From Tubiluchus corallicola (lineage: Eukaryota; Priapulida; Priapulimorpha; Priapulimorphida; Tubiluchidae), in NCBI GenBank assembly GCA_030141605.1, contig JAQGDQ010000837.1:1-27500 (forward strand): a DNA stretch of 27,500 bases, given 5' to 3'. Both the position numbers and the translations under genes were made by a program. Below the pieces are notes generated by a model. That model ran no database searches, was not told where the DNA came from, and was given only the letters and a program-made list of their open reading frames with translations. This document shows positions 18,391-27,297 of this stretch, piece by piece (the first letter of the stretch is position 1; every line of letters begins with the position of its first letter).

Positions 18391-19015
18391 TAATCATCTG
18401 AGTTTGGATGCCTATAGATGACTCCGAATACAATATTTTTGGATTTTGTTTGGATTTCTGTCCAACAATTTTCAGCATGCACTTTTGTAGTGTTTGGGTG
18501 TGTATTTATATTGTATTTGGGGGCAGGACTAAAAATTATTTTTTCATTAACATGTGTTCTAACACCTCCTGCATTAGTTATTGAATTCTGATGGAAAAAT
18601 CTATAGCCTGGAATACTCCATACGAAGTGCCGATTACTTGCTAATCTGGTCTCAGAGACTGCAATCAGGCCAGGCCATGATTGAAAGTTATACAATATAT
18701 CTAAGAAATTACTAAAATGTTTATTTAAACTACTTAGATTAATATGGATCATTGATAAATCTTTGGGGTTTATTTTATATTTGGGGTCAGATTCTAGTTG
18801 ACATAATTTGACATACCTGCTATCATACTGAATTGTGAAGTGATTTGGATCATTGTCCTCATTAGTGTCACACAGAAGAGCATAGTAGTTGATTGAAGGT
18901 AGATTAGTAAGATTTGCTAGTTTTGAATGGTCACCGAGTGCATCACACAGTTCATCTTCATTCAAACTTTGAAATGGTAGTATGTCGTTAACACACGGTC
19001 TGGTTTGAATTTTGT
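18391..19015 (-). pseudogene. Non-LTR retrotransposon ORF2 N-terminus (APE endonuclease), broken
   Basis: The frame, open from about 19015, reads CVNDILPFQSLNEDEL, then LSMIHINLSSLNKHFSNF, GLIAVSETRLASN, IPGYRFFHQNS, GGVRTHVNEKI, ENCWTEIQT and NIVFGVIYRHPN. These are the ordered N-terminal motifs of the apurinic-endonuclease-like domain of CR1/Daphne-type elements: the hNirSL block, the SET catalytic motif, GY, GG and YRPP. Usual SETW reads SETR and YRPP reads YRHP, consistent with decay. Coding similarity stops at the pogo MITE (18390) and no endonuclease C-terminus or RT appears beyond it, so this is an isolated fragment. Confidence 0.85.
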
Positions 19016-19365
19016 TTTACTTATACAAATCTAACGATGCTTCATGAATGGCATTATTGAATAACTATTAATATTAATGTAGTTTTGTGGGTAATGGGCA
19101 TTTCTTATTGCAGGCACGTGTAACATTACTCCTTTCGCTTGAAAAACGAAAGTGAGATCATATTATTGTTCTCCTGATTGTTATGCAAAGTACAATTTTG
19201 ACCACTTGCTCTTTTTTATTTAAAGCATGCTTTCTATGCTTATTTCTTTGGTTATGCTGCAAAATTGCATTTACTTATGAATTCACTTATTGTTTTTTAT
19301 CGTGCTTTGTGCGCAACTGCACATACTGTTGTGGAGATCGCTGGCATCAATTAGAATTACATAGA
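19016..19365. other. No supported feature
   Basis: The 63-codon plus frame (19183-19374) has Cys/Phe-rich random composition and is not supported. Confidence 0.4.
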
Positions 19366-19369
19366 ACAT

Positions 19370-19690
19370 TGTAGAATGTTCTGTTGGAATGACCGCCTTA
19401 TTGTCTGGAACGTTCTGGAACATTACTTCTGGAAGTTTCTTCAGCACGCTATATACAGGCCGCCAACAGGGGAGCACACAGGACGCACGCAGATCTCGCA
19501 CGGACATGTACTTGTATACTTACGTTTTCAGATACACTTAAACGTTTTCCAGATTTTCACGTTTACAGTAATCATTTCTCATTCCTTCATACTACATACT
19601 GTAGAACTCTGGCTAAATAAACTAGTTTTATTTGACGGCGTGTTTTCTGGTTTTCTCTACGAGCCTTCCGAGAGAAACAAAACACAACAC
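19370..19690 (+). mobile_element. Probable solo LTR with heat-shock promoter (alternative: host promoter)
   Basis: The segment opens TGTAGAATG and closes near CACAACACA. It contains perfect heat-shock elements, a TATA box (19449-19455), and AATAAA (19616-19621) 165 bp later, the U3-R-U5 order of an LTR. No HSP coding region follows and no clean 5-bp target duplication is visible, so LTR status is inferred. If it is a host promoter, transcription would start near 19480. Confidence 0.45.
19408..19439 (+). promoter_or_regulatory. Two perfect heat-shock elements
   Basis: GAAcgTTCtgGAA (19408-19420) and TTCtgGAAgtTTC (19427-19439) are each three alternating HSF pentamers in exact register. GAAtgTTC lies upstream at 19374-19381. 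The TATA box begins 10 bp downstream. The arrangement is like heat-inducible promoters bound by HSF1 trimers. Confidence 0.75.
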
Positions 19691-20389
19691 ATACACAAGG
19701 GTTAGAAAATTTAGTCACAAACATAAAAATAAGCTAAAACAGGCACAGGTAAAACTTCTGTTAGAGCACTATTACCAAGAGACATAAAGCTGTACAATGC
19801 ACATCCTGCTCGTCTGTGAACCATCCGCCATAATAACTGGTCAGTCTGTGAAAATTCTCTGTATCCCTGTGACTAGGTTTTAGTTGAAAGAGAGTAAGTT
19901 ATTCAAAACAATGCAGTAGTTCATACACGCACATGCACACACACGCGCACGCACGCACGCACACACTGCTAATGAAAAGTGATGCACAACCACAATATTT
20001 TCAAATTCCACGATTACGTTGAAAAGTTATAACACTTAGTCTATACTTATTATAGTTACATGTGCACAGATTTTATTATTTGCCAGTAATAACGCCAGAC
20101 ATTCAGATAAAAACTCCACCGGTTGACAGCGTAAATGAAAACTGATTACAGCAATAATAATGGCGGAGAAACCGCTAGCAACAACACCTTACACAACATC
20201 TTTCCTTATATAGACAGTCTTTTCCTATATCAGTTTGTGCAAATAAGTAACAGAAATAACAAAAAAACAACGTCTCTACATTTAACATTTACTAGTATAA
20301 AACAGTAATAAACTTTTATATCGTGATAACTATTTACATTACCAACAACAAATTATTTCCAACTTTTTTTGAAAATCCAGTCTAGATAA

Positions 20390-21005
20390 ATGTAAAAAGA
20401 TACAATACCAGACATAATGAATATATACCAAGACGTTGTAGAACAAATATGGCGAAACATTTCATTAGCTATGTGGGACCAGTCCTATGGAATAGACTAA
20501 GCCGCAATTCAAAATGTAGTGACTCCCTTTCAATTTTTAAAAAAACCGTCAGAAAAGAAATATTTCAAAAGTATTGAGAGTAACACAGTTTGACAATGGT
20601 AATCACCTGCATTCTTTTTCCACAGTAATCTTAATAAAACGTGACTATGCTCAACAGGTTACTGAACACTTTATAATCATGATCACAGTTTTTCTTAGTT
20701 CTCGCTCCATTTCATCTTTCATTCACTACTCTCCCCCCCTCACTTTTATGTATATATTATCATTATTTCAATTATTAATCACTTCTTTAAGATTTCCACG
20801 TACAGTTTGGCCTGTCAAGCTATGCTTTTAGGCTCAAACTGTATGCATCAAAATTACTCTGTACTGTAATTTGCACAAATACATGCTGCATAAGAATCTC
20901 TTTTGTAATTTCTGGATAATATTGCATTTATATTTATATTTACTTTAGTGAAATTATCTGTATTTTTATTATAACTGTTAGATGCAGAGTGGAAATAAAC
21001 TTATA
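20390..21005 (+). mobile_element. Non-LTR retrotransposon N1, 3' end with RT C-terminus
   Basis: From about 20430 the frame reads RTNMAKHFISYVGPVLWNRL, then SRNSKCSDSLSIFKKTVRKE and IFQKY-stop at 20576. The RTN..K..I.Y.GP.LWN.L...FKK block is diagnostic of the RT C-terminal region of CR1/L2/jockey-group elements. About 430 bp of 3' UTR follow, ending GCAGAGTGGAAATAAACTTA. It is the best coding copy of the family here, 5'-truncated. Confidence 0.88.
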
Positions 21006-21510
21006 ACTTATTACATCAAAAAGCAACCAACTAACTTATTCCTATCAGACACAACTATGCTGAATCAAAGGCTAAGACAACGAAGTTGCTGAATCAAAGG
21101 CTAAAACAACGAAGTGGTTCCACGTGGCATAAACATACGTCACCTAAACAACAAAGTAGCCACGTTTCTTTGACTTGACTCTCCAGTGGGCAGTATAACA
21201 TTTGATTATATTATTATGCATTTTAACACATACAGAGTACTTAATTTAACGAAATTTTGTAAAAAAATTAATCAGACATCAACACAAGAAACAAACAAAA
21301 CAGCATTGATCTTAACACATTTTTTCTGCTTTTAGTCAGAGAAATTTCAAGTCAATCTGATATTTACACATATTTCCAGCTTCACAGAAATTTACATACA
21401 ATATTTTAAGTGCATACTATAGACAACCAAACTACTGTTTCAAAGTACCTAATATTATTTAACTTTATAAAGTATGAGAAATTTTAACAAACGCAAATTT
21501 CGTACAATTT
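21006..21510. other. Insert unique to segment B, unassigned
   Basis: Has a short tandem duplication (GCTGAATCAAAGGCTAA-ACAACGAAGT twice, 21058-21116). No coding or terminal repeats recognised. Confidence 0.4.
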
Positions 21511-21529
21511 TTTTTGCAAAATGTCCAAG

Positions 21530-21650
21530 ACATTTAGGCTTGTTCCAGTTGATGAAGTCCACAACTGATGGGTAACTGGTTCAAATACAGTCTGAGTCAT
21601 AACTTTTTCTGATTTTCTCTCTTTACATCAAGTATGGTGTCATAAACAAT
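21530..21650 (+). mobile_element. Possible degenerate SINE fragment
   Basis: CTGGTTCAAATACAGTCTGA resembles a B box and the sequence after it in the S1 copies. The A box is not convincing. Confidence 0.3.
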
Positions 21651-22166
21651 TACTCGCAAATTAATGACATCATTCATTCATTCTATAATAATTTAGCATT
21701 ACGTATTATGATACGTATGATGATAATGTTTGTATCAACATCCTGTAGCCAAGATTACTACAAACGTTTTTGCAGAATACAAATTATACGTAAATAAACT
21801 ATAATTTTTACAAAAAAAATCATTATTACTATTTTACAGTAACATGTACAAATAATCATTAATTTACTAATTCACTTACTAAAATACTTAGACAACAACT
21901 TTTTAAGCAAATTAATTCCAACAAAATTTGTTATTAAACACCGTATTAGCTACTACGAAAAACAAACTGAATGGAATAAAATTTAAATAATTGACCACCA
22001 ACAACGAAAAAATTCTCTTTATAAATAGAACTTAATCACAGAAATTCTTATTAACATTACTGACTATCATAAGTTATTTATAATTGTAATAGAAAAAAAT
22101 GATGAAAAAACTTTAACAAGAGGCACTATTTACAGTTCATGTGCAGCATGGCCGCTCGTTCTTATT

Positions 22167-22560
22167 CAGGGGCGTAGCTAGGCACTAAAGTTAGGGGGGA
22201 GCAAGCACATAAAAAAGGGTGCCTTGCTATAACACTCTCATAATAAAATGCAAAGACACCAATACTTGTTTTCCAATATATAATTGACAGTACCTCTACT
22301 ACTAGACAATCACATCTAAACCGTGTCTAGATAATCGTGTGACAAGAACATATTATAATAATCAGATTTGGGGCAATCTTAACCTTGATTCAATCAAACA
22401 ACCTTGGCAAATGAATTGTGTTAATGCACGCTCATATCAAGAACACGGGAGACAGGTTAGTCAAACAAAGTAATGACTCCATTATTGAAAAAGTGCAAAT
22501 TTTGAAATGTGTTCTGGGGAGCGGTTGCACCCCCTTGCTCCCCTACTAGCTACGCCACTG
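22167..22560 (+). mobile_element. hAT-like MITE M1, complete copy in segment B
   Basis: 394 bp, ends CAGGGGCGTAGCTAGG and CTAGCTACGCCACTG, flanked by TTCTTATT and TTCTTAAC (6 of 8). Highly similar to 6369-6763. Confidence 0.82.
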
Positions 22561-22944
22561 TTCTTAACATACCTGTGTGGAATATTGTAGGAAAAGATCG
22601 TACCCGTGTATTTAAACGTCTGCACACATAGTTGCCTAACCAAGCATATCATAAATAGACTTCAGGTAATTAATACTGATGCAAATAGGTGAATTTCGTA
22701 CTTCAACGCAATGCGAAGTAAAGACATGAAAGCGTAACTAGTCAAAGGAATTCAAAACCAAATAAGTGATTTGCTCAGAATCAAAATGAACCAAACATTA
22801 AAATTAGTTCTTTGATTAACTCGTACATGAAACTAACCCATGAGGAAGTTAGTACACTTTTCGTTTACTTGGTTAAAAAGGAAATATTTCAGTACACGAG
22901 TTGTTTACCTTTTAAGGTAGTTATTTCGTAGAAAATAACAAAAT
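22561..22944. other. No supported feature
   Basis: AT-rich spacer between the MITE and a pogo-like terminus. Confidence 0.4.
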
Positions 22945-22946
22945 AC

Positions 22947-23150
22947 AGTCGAGCCTCCCCTTTACAATGCTAACCCCAGATTTTTACCAGAACAAAATGT
23001 CTATATTTGCATAGACATGTAGTACTACAGCACCTTGTAGCAATGCTAACCTCGCTTATCGCCCAGACTTCTACCAGAACAAAATGTCTATATTTGCATA
23101 GACATGTAGTACTAAAGCACCTTCTAACAATGCCAAATTCGCTTAACGGC
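22947..23150. mobile_element. pogo-like terminus with 87-bp tandem duplication
   Basis: ACAGTCGAGCCTCCCCTTTA resembles the 17930 TIR type. It is followed by two copies (about 22976 and 23063) of an 87-bp unit containing GTCTATATTTGCATAGAC, a near-palindrome. No opposite terminus was found, so the element is partial. The 80-codon minus frame across it is repeat-derived. Confidence 0.5.
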
Positions 23151-23613
23151 AATTTTCTTGCAGCCTTAAAGTAGGCGCTATAAAGACGTTTGACTGATGG
23201 AAGCAGAAACAATGTAGATCAATTTAAATAAACACGACAGCAAGACTAAGTTTTGTAGCATGAAATAACATATTGTAAAAATTATCAAAGTTATGTCATA
23301 GTTAAGTGTACACAGTGAAAGAGAACACATTATTAGCTAGAAGAACACCGGTTTTCGATGAAAAAACACGGAAGCAATTTTAGTACGAGTTTTCGTGACA
23401 GATGAATGTAGACGAAATAGCATTATCGCGTTTGTGACATTCCATTAGATACCATCTTTTTTCCTAGTCGAAAAGCTGTGCCAGTATCTGATTCCGATTC
23501 GGAACTTTTGAGTCGAACAAAACTGAACTTTGACCTACTAGGAAGCAGATAATGGCGTCGCGCAATCGTAAAAATGTTTTTCTGTAGGTGTACATATGTA
23601 CAATGTGGTTTGC
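23151..23613 (-). other. Presumed 3' UTR/downstream region of the FYVE gene
   Basis: Follows the FYVE stop codon on the minus strand. No AATAAA was found close to the stop, so the transcript end is unknown. The short minus frame at 23423-23686 is partly the UTR and FYVE exon in another frame. Confidence 0.35.
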
Positions 23614-23784
23614 TCACAATGTTGGAGTGGCTGGTGTCTCTGTGCTGAAGTACGGAGCGGAATCTTGGACTAGAAGCGTGTGGCACACGTCACAAACCTT
23701 TGACGGTCGCTGGTTGGGACCACTCGGAACTGTTTTTGCCGTGCAGTCATTGCAGAATATCCTGCCACAATGACGGCAGTGATG
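23614..23784 (-). CDS. FYVE gene, last coding exon
   Basis: After ATTTAG the exon reads HHCRHCGRIFCNDC, TVPSGPNQRPSKVCDVC, HTLLVQDSAPYFSTE, TPATPTL and TGA. It supplies the second half of the zinc finger and a 21-residue tail after the last Cys. Confidence 0.93.
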   Translation of the reverse strand, partial: HHCRHCGRIFCNDCTAKTVPSGPNQRPSKVCDVCHTLLVQDSAPYFSTETPATPTL

Positions 23785-25869
23785 CTAAATATAAAATGCA
23801 AACAGTGATGTAACATTTACATAGTTAGTGGATTTTTTTGTGTAAACAATACTTGTTAATCAGTTCAAGTGATTAAACTAGTTACAATCTCGAAATTACA
23901 GACAGGTATAAAGCTTGCATTAAGTGACTGAAAATGACTGTTTACAGTTTAACACAACCTTGAGTTGAGCGACTGAAAATGACTGTTTACAGTTACGACA
24001 TTACAGTTTAGCACAAACTTTGTGTTAAGTGACTGAAAATGACTGTTTACAGTTACGACATTACAGTTTAGCATAAACCTTGTGTCGAGTAACTGAAAAT
24101 GACTGTTTACAGTTACGACATTACAGTTTAACACAAACTTTGCATCGAGTGACTGAAAATGACTGTTTACAGTTACGACATTACAGTTTAGCACAAACCT
24201 CGCGTTAAGTGACTGAAAATGACTGTTCACAGTTACGACATTACAGTTTAGCACAAACCTTGTGTTAAGTGACTGAAAATGACTGTTTACAGTTACGACA
24301 TTACGGTTTAACACAAACCTTGCATCGAGTAGCTGAAAATGACTGTTTACCGTTACGACATTACAGTTTAGCACAAACTTTGTGTTAAGTGACTGAAAAT
24401 GACTGTTTACAGTTACGACATTACAGTTTAACACAAACCTTGCATTGCGCGACTGAAAATGACTGTTTACAGTTACGACATTACAGTTTAACACAAACCT
24501 TGTGTCAAGTGACTGAAAATGACTGTTTACCGTTACGACATTACAGTTTAACACAAACCTTGCGTCGAGTAACTGAAAATGACTGTTTACAGTTACGACA
24601 TTACAGTTTAACACAAACCTTGTGTCGAGTGACTGAAAATGACTGTTTACCGTTATGACATTACAGTTTAGCACAAACCTTGTGTTAAGTGACTGAAAAT
24701 GACTGTTTACAGTTACGACATTACAGTTTAACACAAACTTTGCATCGAGTGACTGAAAATGACTGTTTACAGTTACGACATTACAGTTTGACACAAACTT
24801 TGCATCGAGTGACTGAAAATGACTGTTTACAGTTACGACATTACAGTTTAGCACAAACCTTGCGTTAAGTGACTGAAAATGACTGTTCACAGTTACGACA
24901 TTACAGTTTAGCACAAACTTTGTGTTAAGTGACTGAAAATGACTGTTTACAGTTACGACATTACGGTTTAACACAAACCTTGCATCGTGTGACTGAAAAT
25001 GACTGTTTACCGTTACGACATTACAGTTTAACACAAACCTTGCGTCGTGTGACTGAAAATGACTGTTTACAGTTACGACATTGCGGTTTAGTACAAACCT
25101 TGCGTCGAGTGACTGAAAATGACTGTTTACAGTTACGACATTACAGTTTAACACAAACCTTGCGTCGAGTGACTGAAAATGACTGTTTACAGTTACGACA
25201 TTACAGTTTAACACAAACCTTGCGTCGAGTGACTGAAAATGACTGTTTACAGTTACGACATTGCGGTTTAGTACAAACCTTGCGTCGAGTGACTGAAAAT
25301 GACTGTTTACAGTTACGACATTACAGTTTAACACAAACCTTGTGTTAAGTGACTGAAAATGACTGTTTACAGTTACGACATTACAGTTTGACACAAACCT
25401 TGCGTCGAGTGACTGAAAATGACTGTTTACAGTTACGACATTACAGTTTAACACAAACCTTGTGTCGTGTGACTGAAAATGACTGTTTACAGTTACGACA
25501 TTACAGTTTAACACAAACCTTGCGTCGAGTGACTGAAAATGACTGTTTACAGTTACGACATTACAGTTTAGTACAAACCTTGCGTCGAGTGACTGAAAAT
25601 GACTGTTTACAGTTACGACATTACAGTTTAACACAAACCTTGTGTCGAGTGACTGAAAATGACTGTTTACAGTTACGACATTACAGTTTAACACAAACCT
25701 TGCGTCGAGTGACTGAAAATGACTGTTTACAGTTACGACATTACAGTTTAACACAAACCTTGCGTCGTGTGACTGAAAATGACTGTTTACAGTTACGACA
25801 CTCCTCAGCATCTTCCTCATGCTCCCAGCGCACCTGCGTGTTCACCTGCCGTATCGACTCCAGCTGCAT
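23614..25869 (-). CDS. FYVE zinc-finger protein (RUFY/EEA1-type), last two coding exons, 5' partial
   Basis: Joining 25869-25759 and 23784-23614 gives 93 C-terminal residues in phase 0, forming a whole FYVE domain. W15 is followed by C24xxC27, then FSVTRRK and, across the splice site, HHCRHCGRIFCNDC with C40, C43, C48, C51, then KVCDVC (C68, C71). All eight zinc ligands and the RKHHCR core that binds phosphatidylinositol 3-phosphate are present. The WxxD motif is W-E-H-E. A C-terminal FYVE after coiled coil, ending CHTLLVQ, resembles RUFY proteins (CHTLLLQ) and EEA1. It should act on early endosomes. The intron between the exons (1974 bp) is mostly the 60-bp array made from the first exon's own end. 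Confidence 0.92.
23912..25818 (-). repeat. 60-bp satellite (array 2), about 31 copies of the FYVE exon-intron border
   Basis: Thirty-one full units with register marks at 25800, 25740 ... 24000, plus a partial, deleted unit at 23912-23947. On the minus strand each is 42 nt that code CRNCKQSFSVTRRK in the FYVE frame, then GTTTGTGTTAAACTGTAA, the first 18 nt of the intron. The unit at the high-coordinate edge is the functional exon end. Most differences fall in the TGCGTCG region. A 623-codon minus frame and three plus frames run through the array only because 60 is a multiple of three. Confidence 0.96.
25759..25869 (-). CDS. FYVE gene, penultimate exon
   Basis: After TTATTATTTATCAG the 111-nt exon codes MQLESIRQVNTQVRWEHEED, then AEECRNCKQSFSVTRRK, ending CGCAAG|GTTTGT. 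The exon is phase 0 at both ends. GC content is clearly higher at 25800-25869 than in the surroundings. Upstream exons were not found before 27500. Confidence 0.92.
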
Positions 25870-25879
25870 CTGATAAATA

Positions 25880-26027
25880 ATAAGCTTATTAGGAAAACAG
25901 TCATTAGCCTATAAAATTTGCGAATGACAAGACAATTAAAATCGAAGATCGTTTCAAAATGTGACAAACAATTATAAAATTTTGAAGTTTGTTACAATAA
26001 TACACTCAAAATTTCGTTTTTTGTCAA
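25880..26027. other. Intron of the FYVE gene, nothing recognised
   Basis: AT-rich sequence between the penultimate exon and a MITE. Confidence 0.5.
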
Positions 26028-26036
26028 GAACACTAA

Positions 26037-26700
26037 GGCGCTATTACACTTTCGCACCGCCTAGCTTTTCCTGGCCTATTGGTTCTTTTCATGCCTGCAG
26101 GCCAGAAAGCAGACCAACAGGGGTAATATACACCATATTCCCATAATATTAGTGCTTTTTACGCTTTATAATTCCAGATTAAAATCATACATTACTTATC
26201 GCCGCCATTAAAAGCTGCAAGTGAATAACCGTGTTTACACCACTAATGCGCAATCGCTCTCGCGCAGTGACGTAGTGGCCCTTAACCTGTATTTTTAGTT
26301 TTTTTGCATAATTTATGATTATTATGGTTGCAGCCACGGGAGTTTGTATCATATTACAGTGTTCCCACATATTAGATTATAAAAGTAAAGGTTTTTTCTT
26401 TATTTCGTAAATGCAATTAAGATGAAAGTGTGTCACGTGCCTTTTAAGCTAGGCCCTGATAATGCATAAACTAGTACGAAATTCGTCACGTGACTACACA
26501 CACAAACAAGATGGCGATACTGTGTAGAACTGTGAATACAGCGTAATTATTGGTAATTATACCTAAATAAATGATTAAATTACAATTAGATTAGCGGAAA
26601 CATTCACTGATGACGTAAGAATAATAGAATAATGACCTACGGGCCTAGAAACGAGTAATAACCTAGGAAAAGCTAGGCGGTGCGAAAGTGTAATAGCGCC
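26037..26700. mobile_element. Mutator-like (MULE) MITE with 9-bp target duplication
   Basis: Perfect 36-bp terminal inverted repeats start GGCGCTATTACACTTTCGCA. Flanks are GAACACTAA (26028-26036) and GAACAGTAA (26701-26709), 8 of 9 identical. A 9-bp duplication with long TIRs points to the Mutator superfamily. The 664-bp interior has no transposase. It lies in the intron upstream of the FYVE exon. Confidence 0.85.
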
Positions 26701-26852
26701 GAACAGTAATTAAAAAGTGAAATATACACGATCTTGAATTCCCCACAGTGGTAGAAATTTACAGCTAAATTCAATTCGAATTTTTTTGTTCCCAAACTTA
26801 AGGCAATCACATAACTGTCACAATAAGATTAAAATTATTGCAAGTGGAATCG

Positions 26853-26935
26853 TACAGCAAACTCCACGTAACTCAAATCCAAGGATCCGAAAAAACCGAG
26901 TTACGCGATATTTTGAGTTAAGCGATGTTGGAAAT
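26853..26935. mobile_element. pogo/jerky-like terminal fragment
   Basis: ACAGCAAACTCCACGTAACT and the inner GAGTTACGCGATATTTTGAG show the repeated GAGTTAcGCGA motif of pogo/Tigger-group ends. The partner terminus was not found. Confidence 0.4.
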
Positions 26936-26956
26936 TTTCCAGGATAGATACTCTAA

Positions 26957-27297
26957 TAAATAATAATAATAATAATCTTTTTATTTATCTTGTAACACAC
27001 GCACAGTTATAATACAATTAATTTGGAAACAAAAATGTGAAGAAAGGGCAGCGAAAGACCAATTGGTCATCTAGTCAGCTGCCCTTTGGTTAGTGATGAA
27101 CATTTTTGATAGGCGCTATGCTACAGTGTATTACGGTTAGTACTGCTTATAATAAAGATTTAATTGTTACGAATGACATTAAATTGATGTGCTTATAACG
27201 CGTTAATACAATTCATAACACAGTAATAATAAGTGCATAATAAAAAAAATCAAACTGAAATAAAACTGAACTGAATTTAAGAACTGAAATAAGATCT
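26957..27297 (-). mobile_element. Non-LTR 3' end N2, copy 3
   Basis: Reverse-complement match to copies at 12085 and 16452, with an intact hairpin (27043-27087) and a short (ATT)n tail (26957-26977). Beyond 27297 the sequence is not shared. Confidence 0.75.

Larger units (their letters stand above)
19924..22166 (+). repeat. Segment B of the dispersed duplication, interrupted
   Basis: Matches 5395-6368. Homology runs 19966-20205 and resumes at about 21650. The intervening 1.45 kb (with a retrotransposon and a SINE-like piece) is absent from segment A. It starts with a CA/CG-rich dinucleotide tract (19924-19966) where A has (CA)n. Confidence 0.8.

Noticed and set aside
19376-19705. 109-codon plus-strand frame after the heat-shock elements
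   Set aside because: It spans the TATA box and AATAAA of the probable LTR; not similar to any heat-shock protein.
23949-25820. 623-codon minus-strand frame of 20-residue repeats
   Set aside because: It is the FYVE array read in a frame shifted from the FYVE reading frame. Period 60 keeps any stop-free frame open; it starts inside the real exon in another frame.
24389-25873. Three plus-strand repeat frames (TENDCLQLRHYSLTQ type)
   Set aside because: Antisense shadows of the same array.
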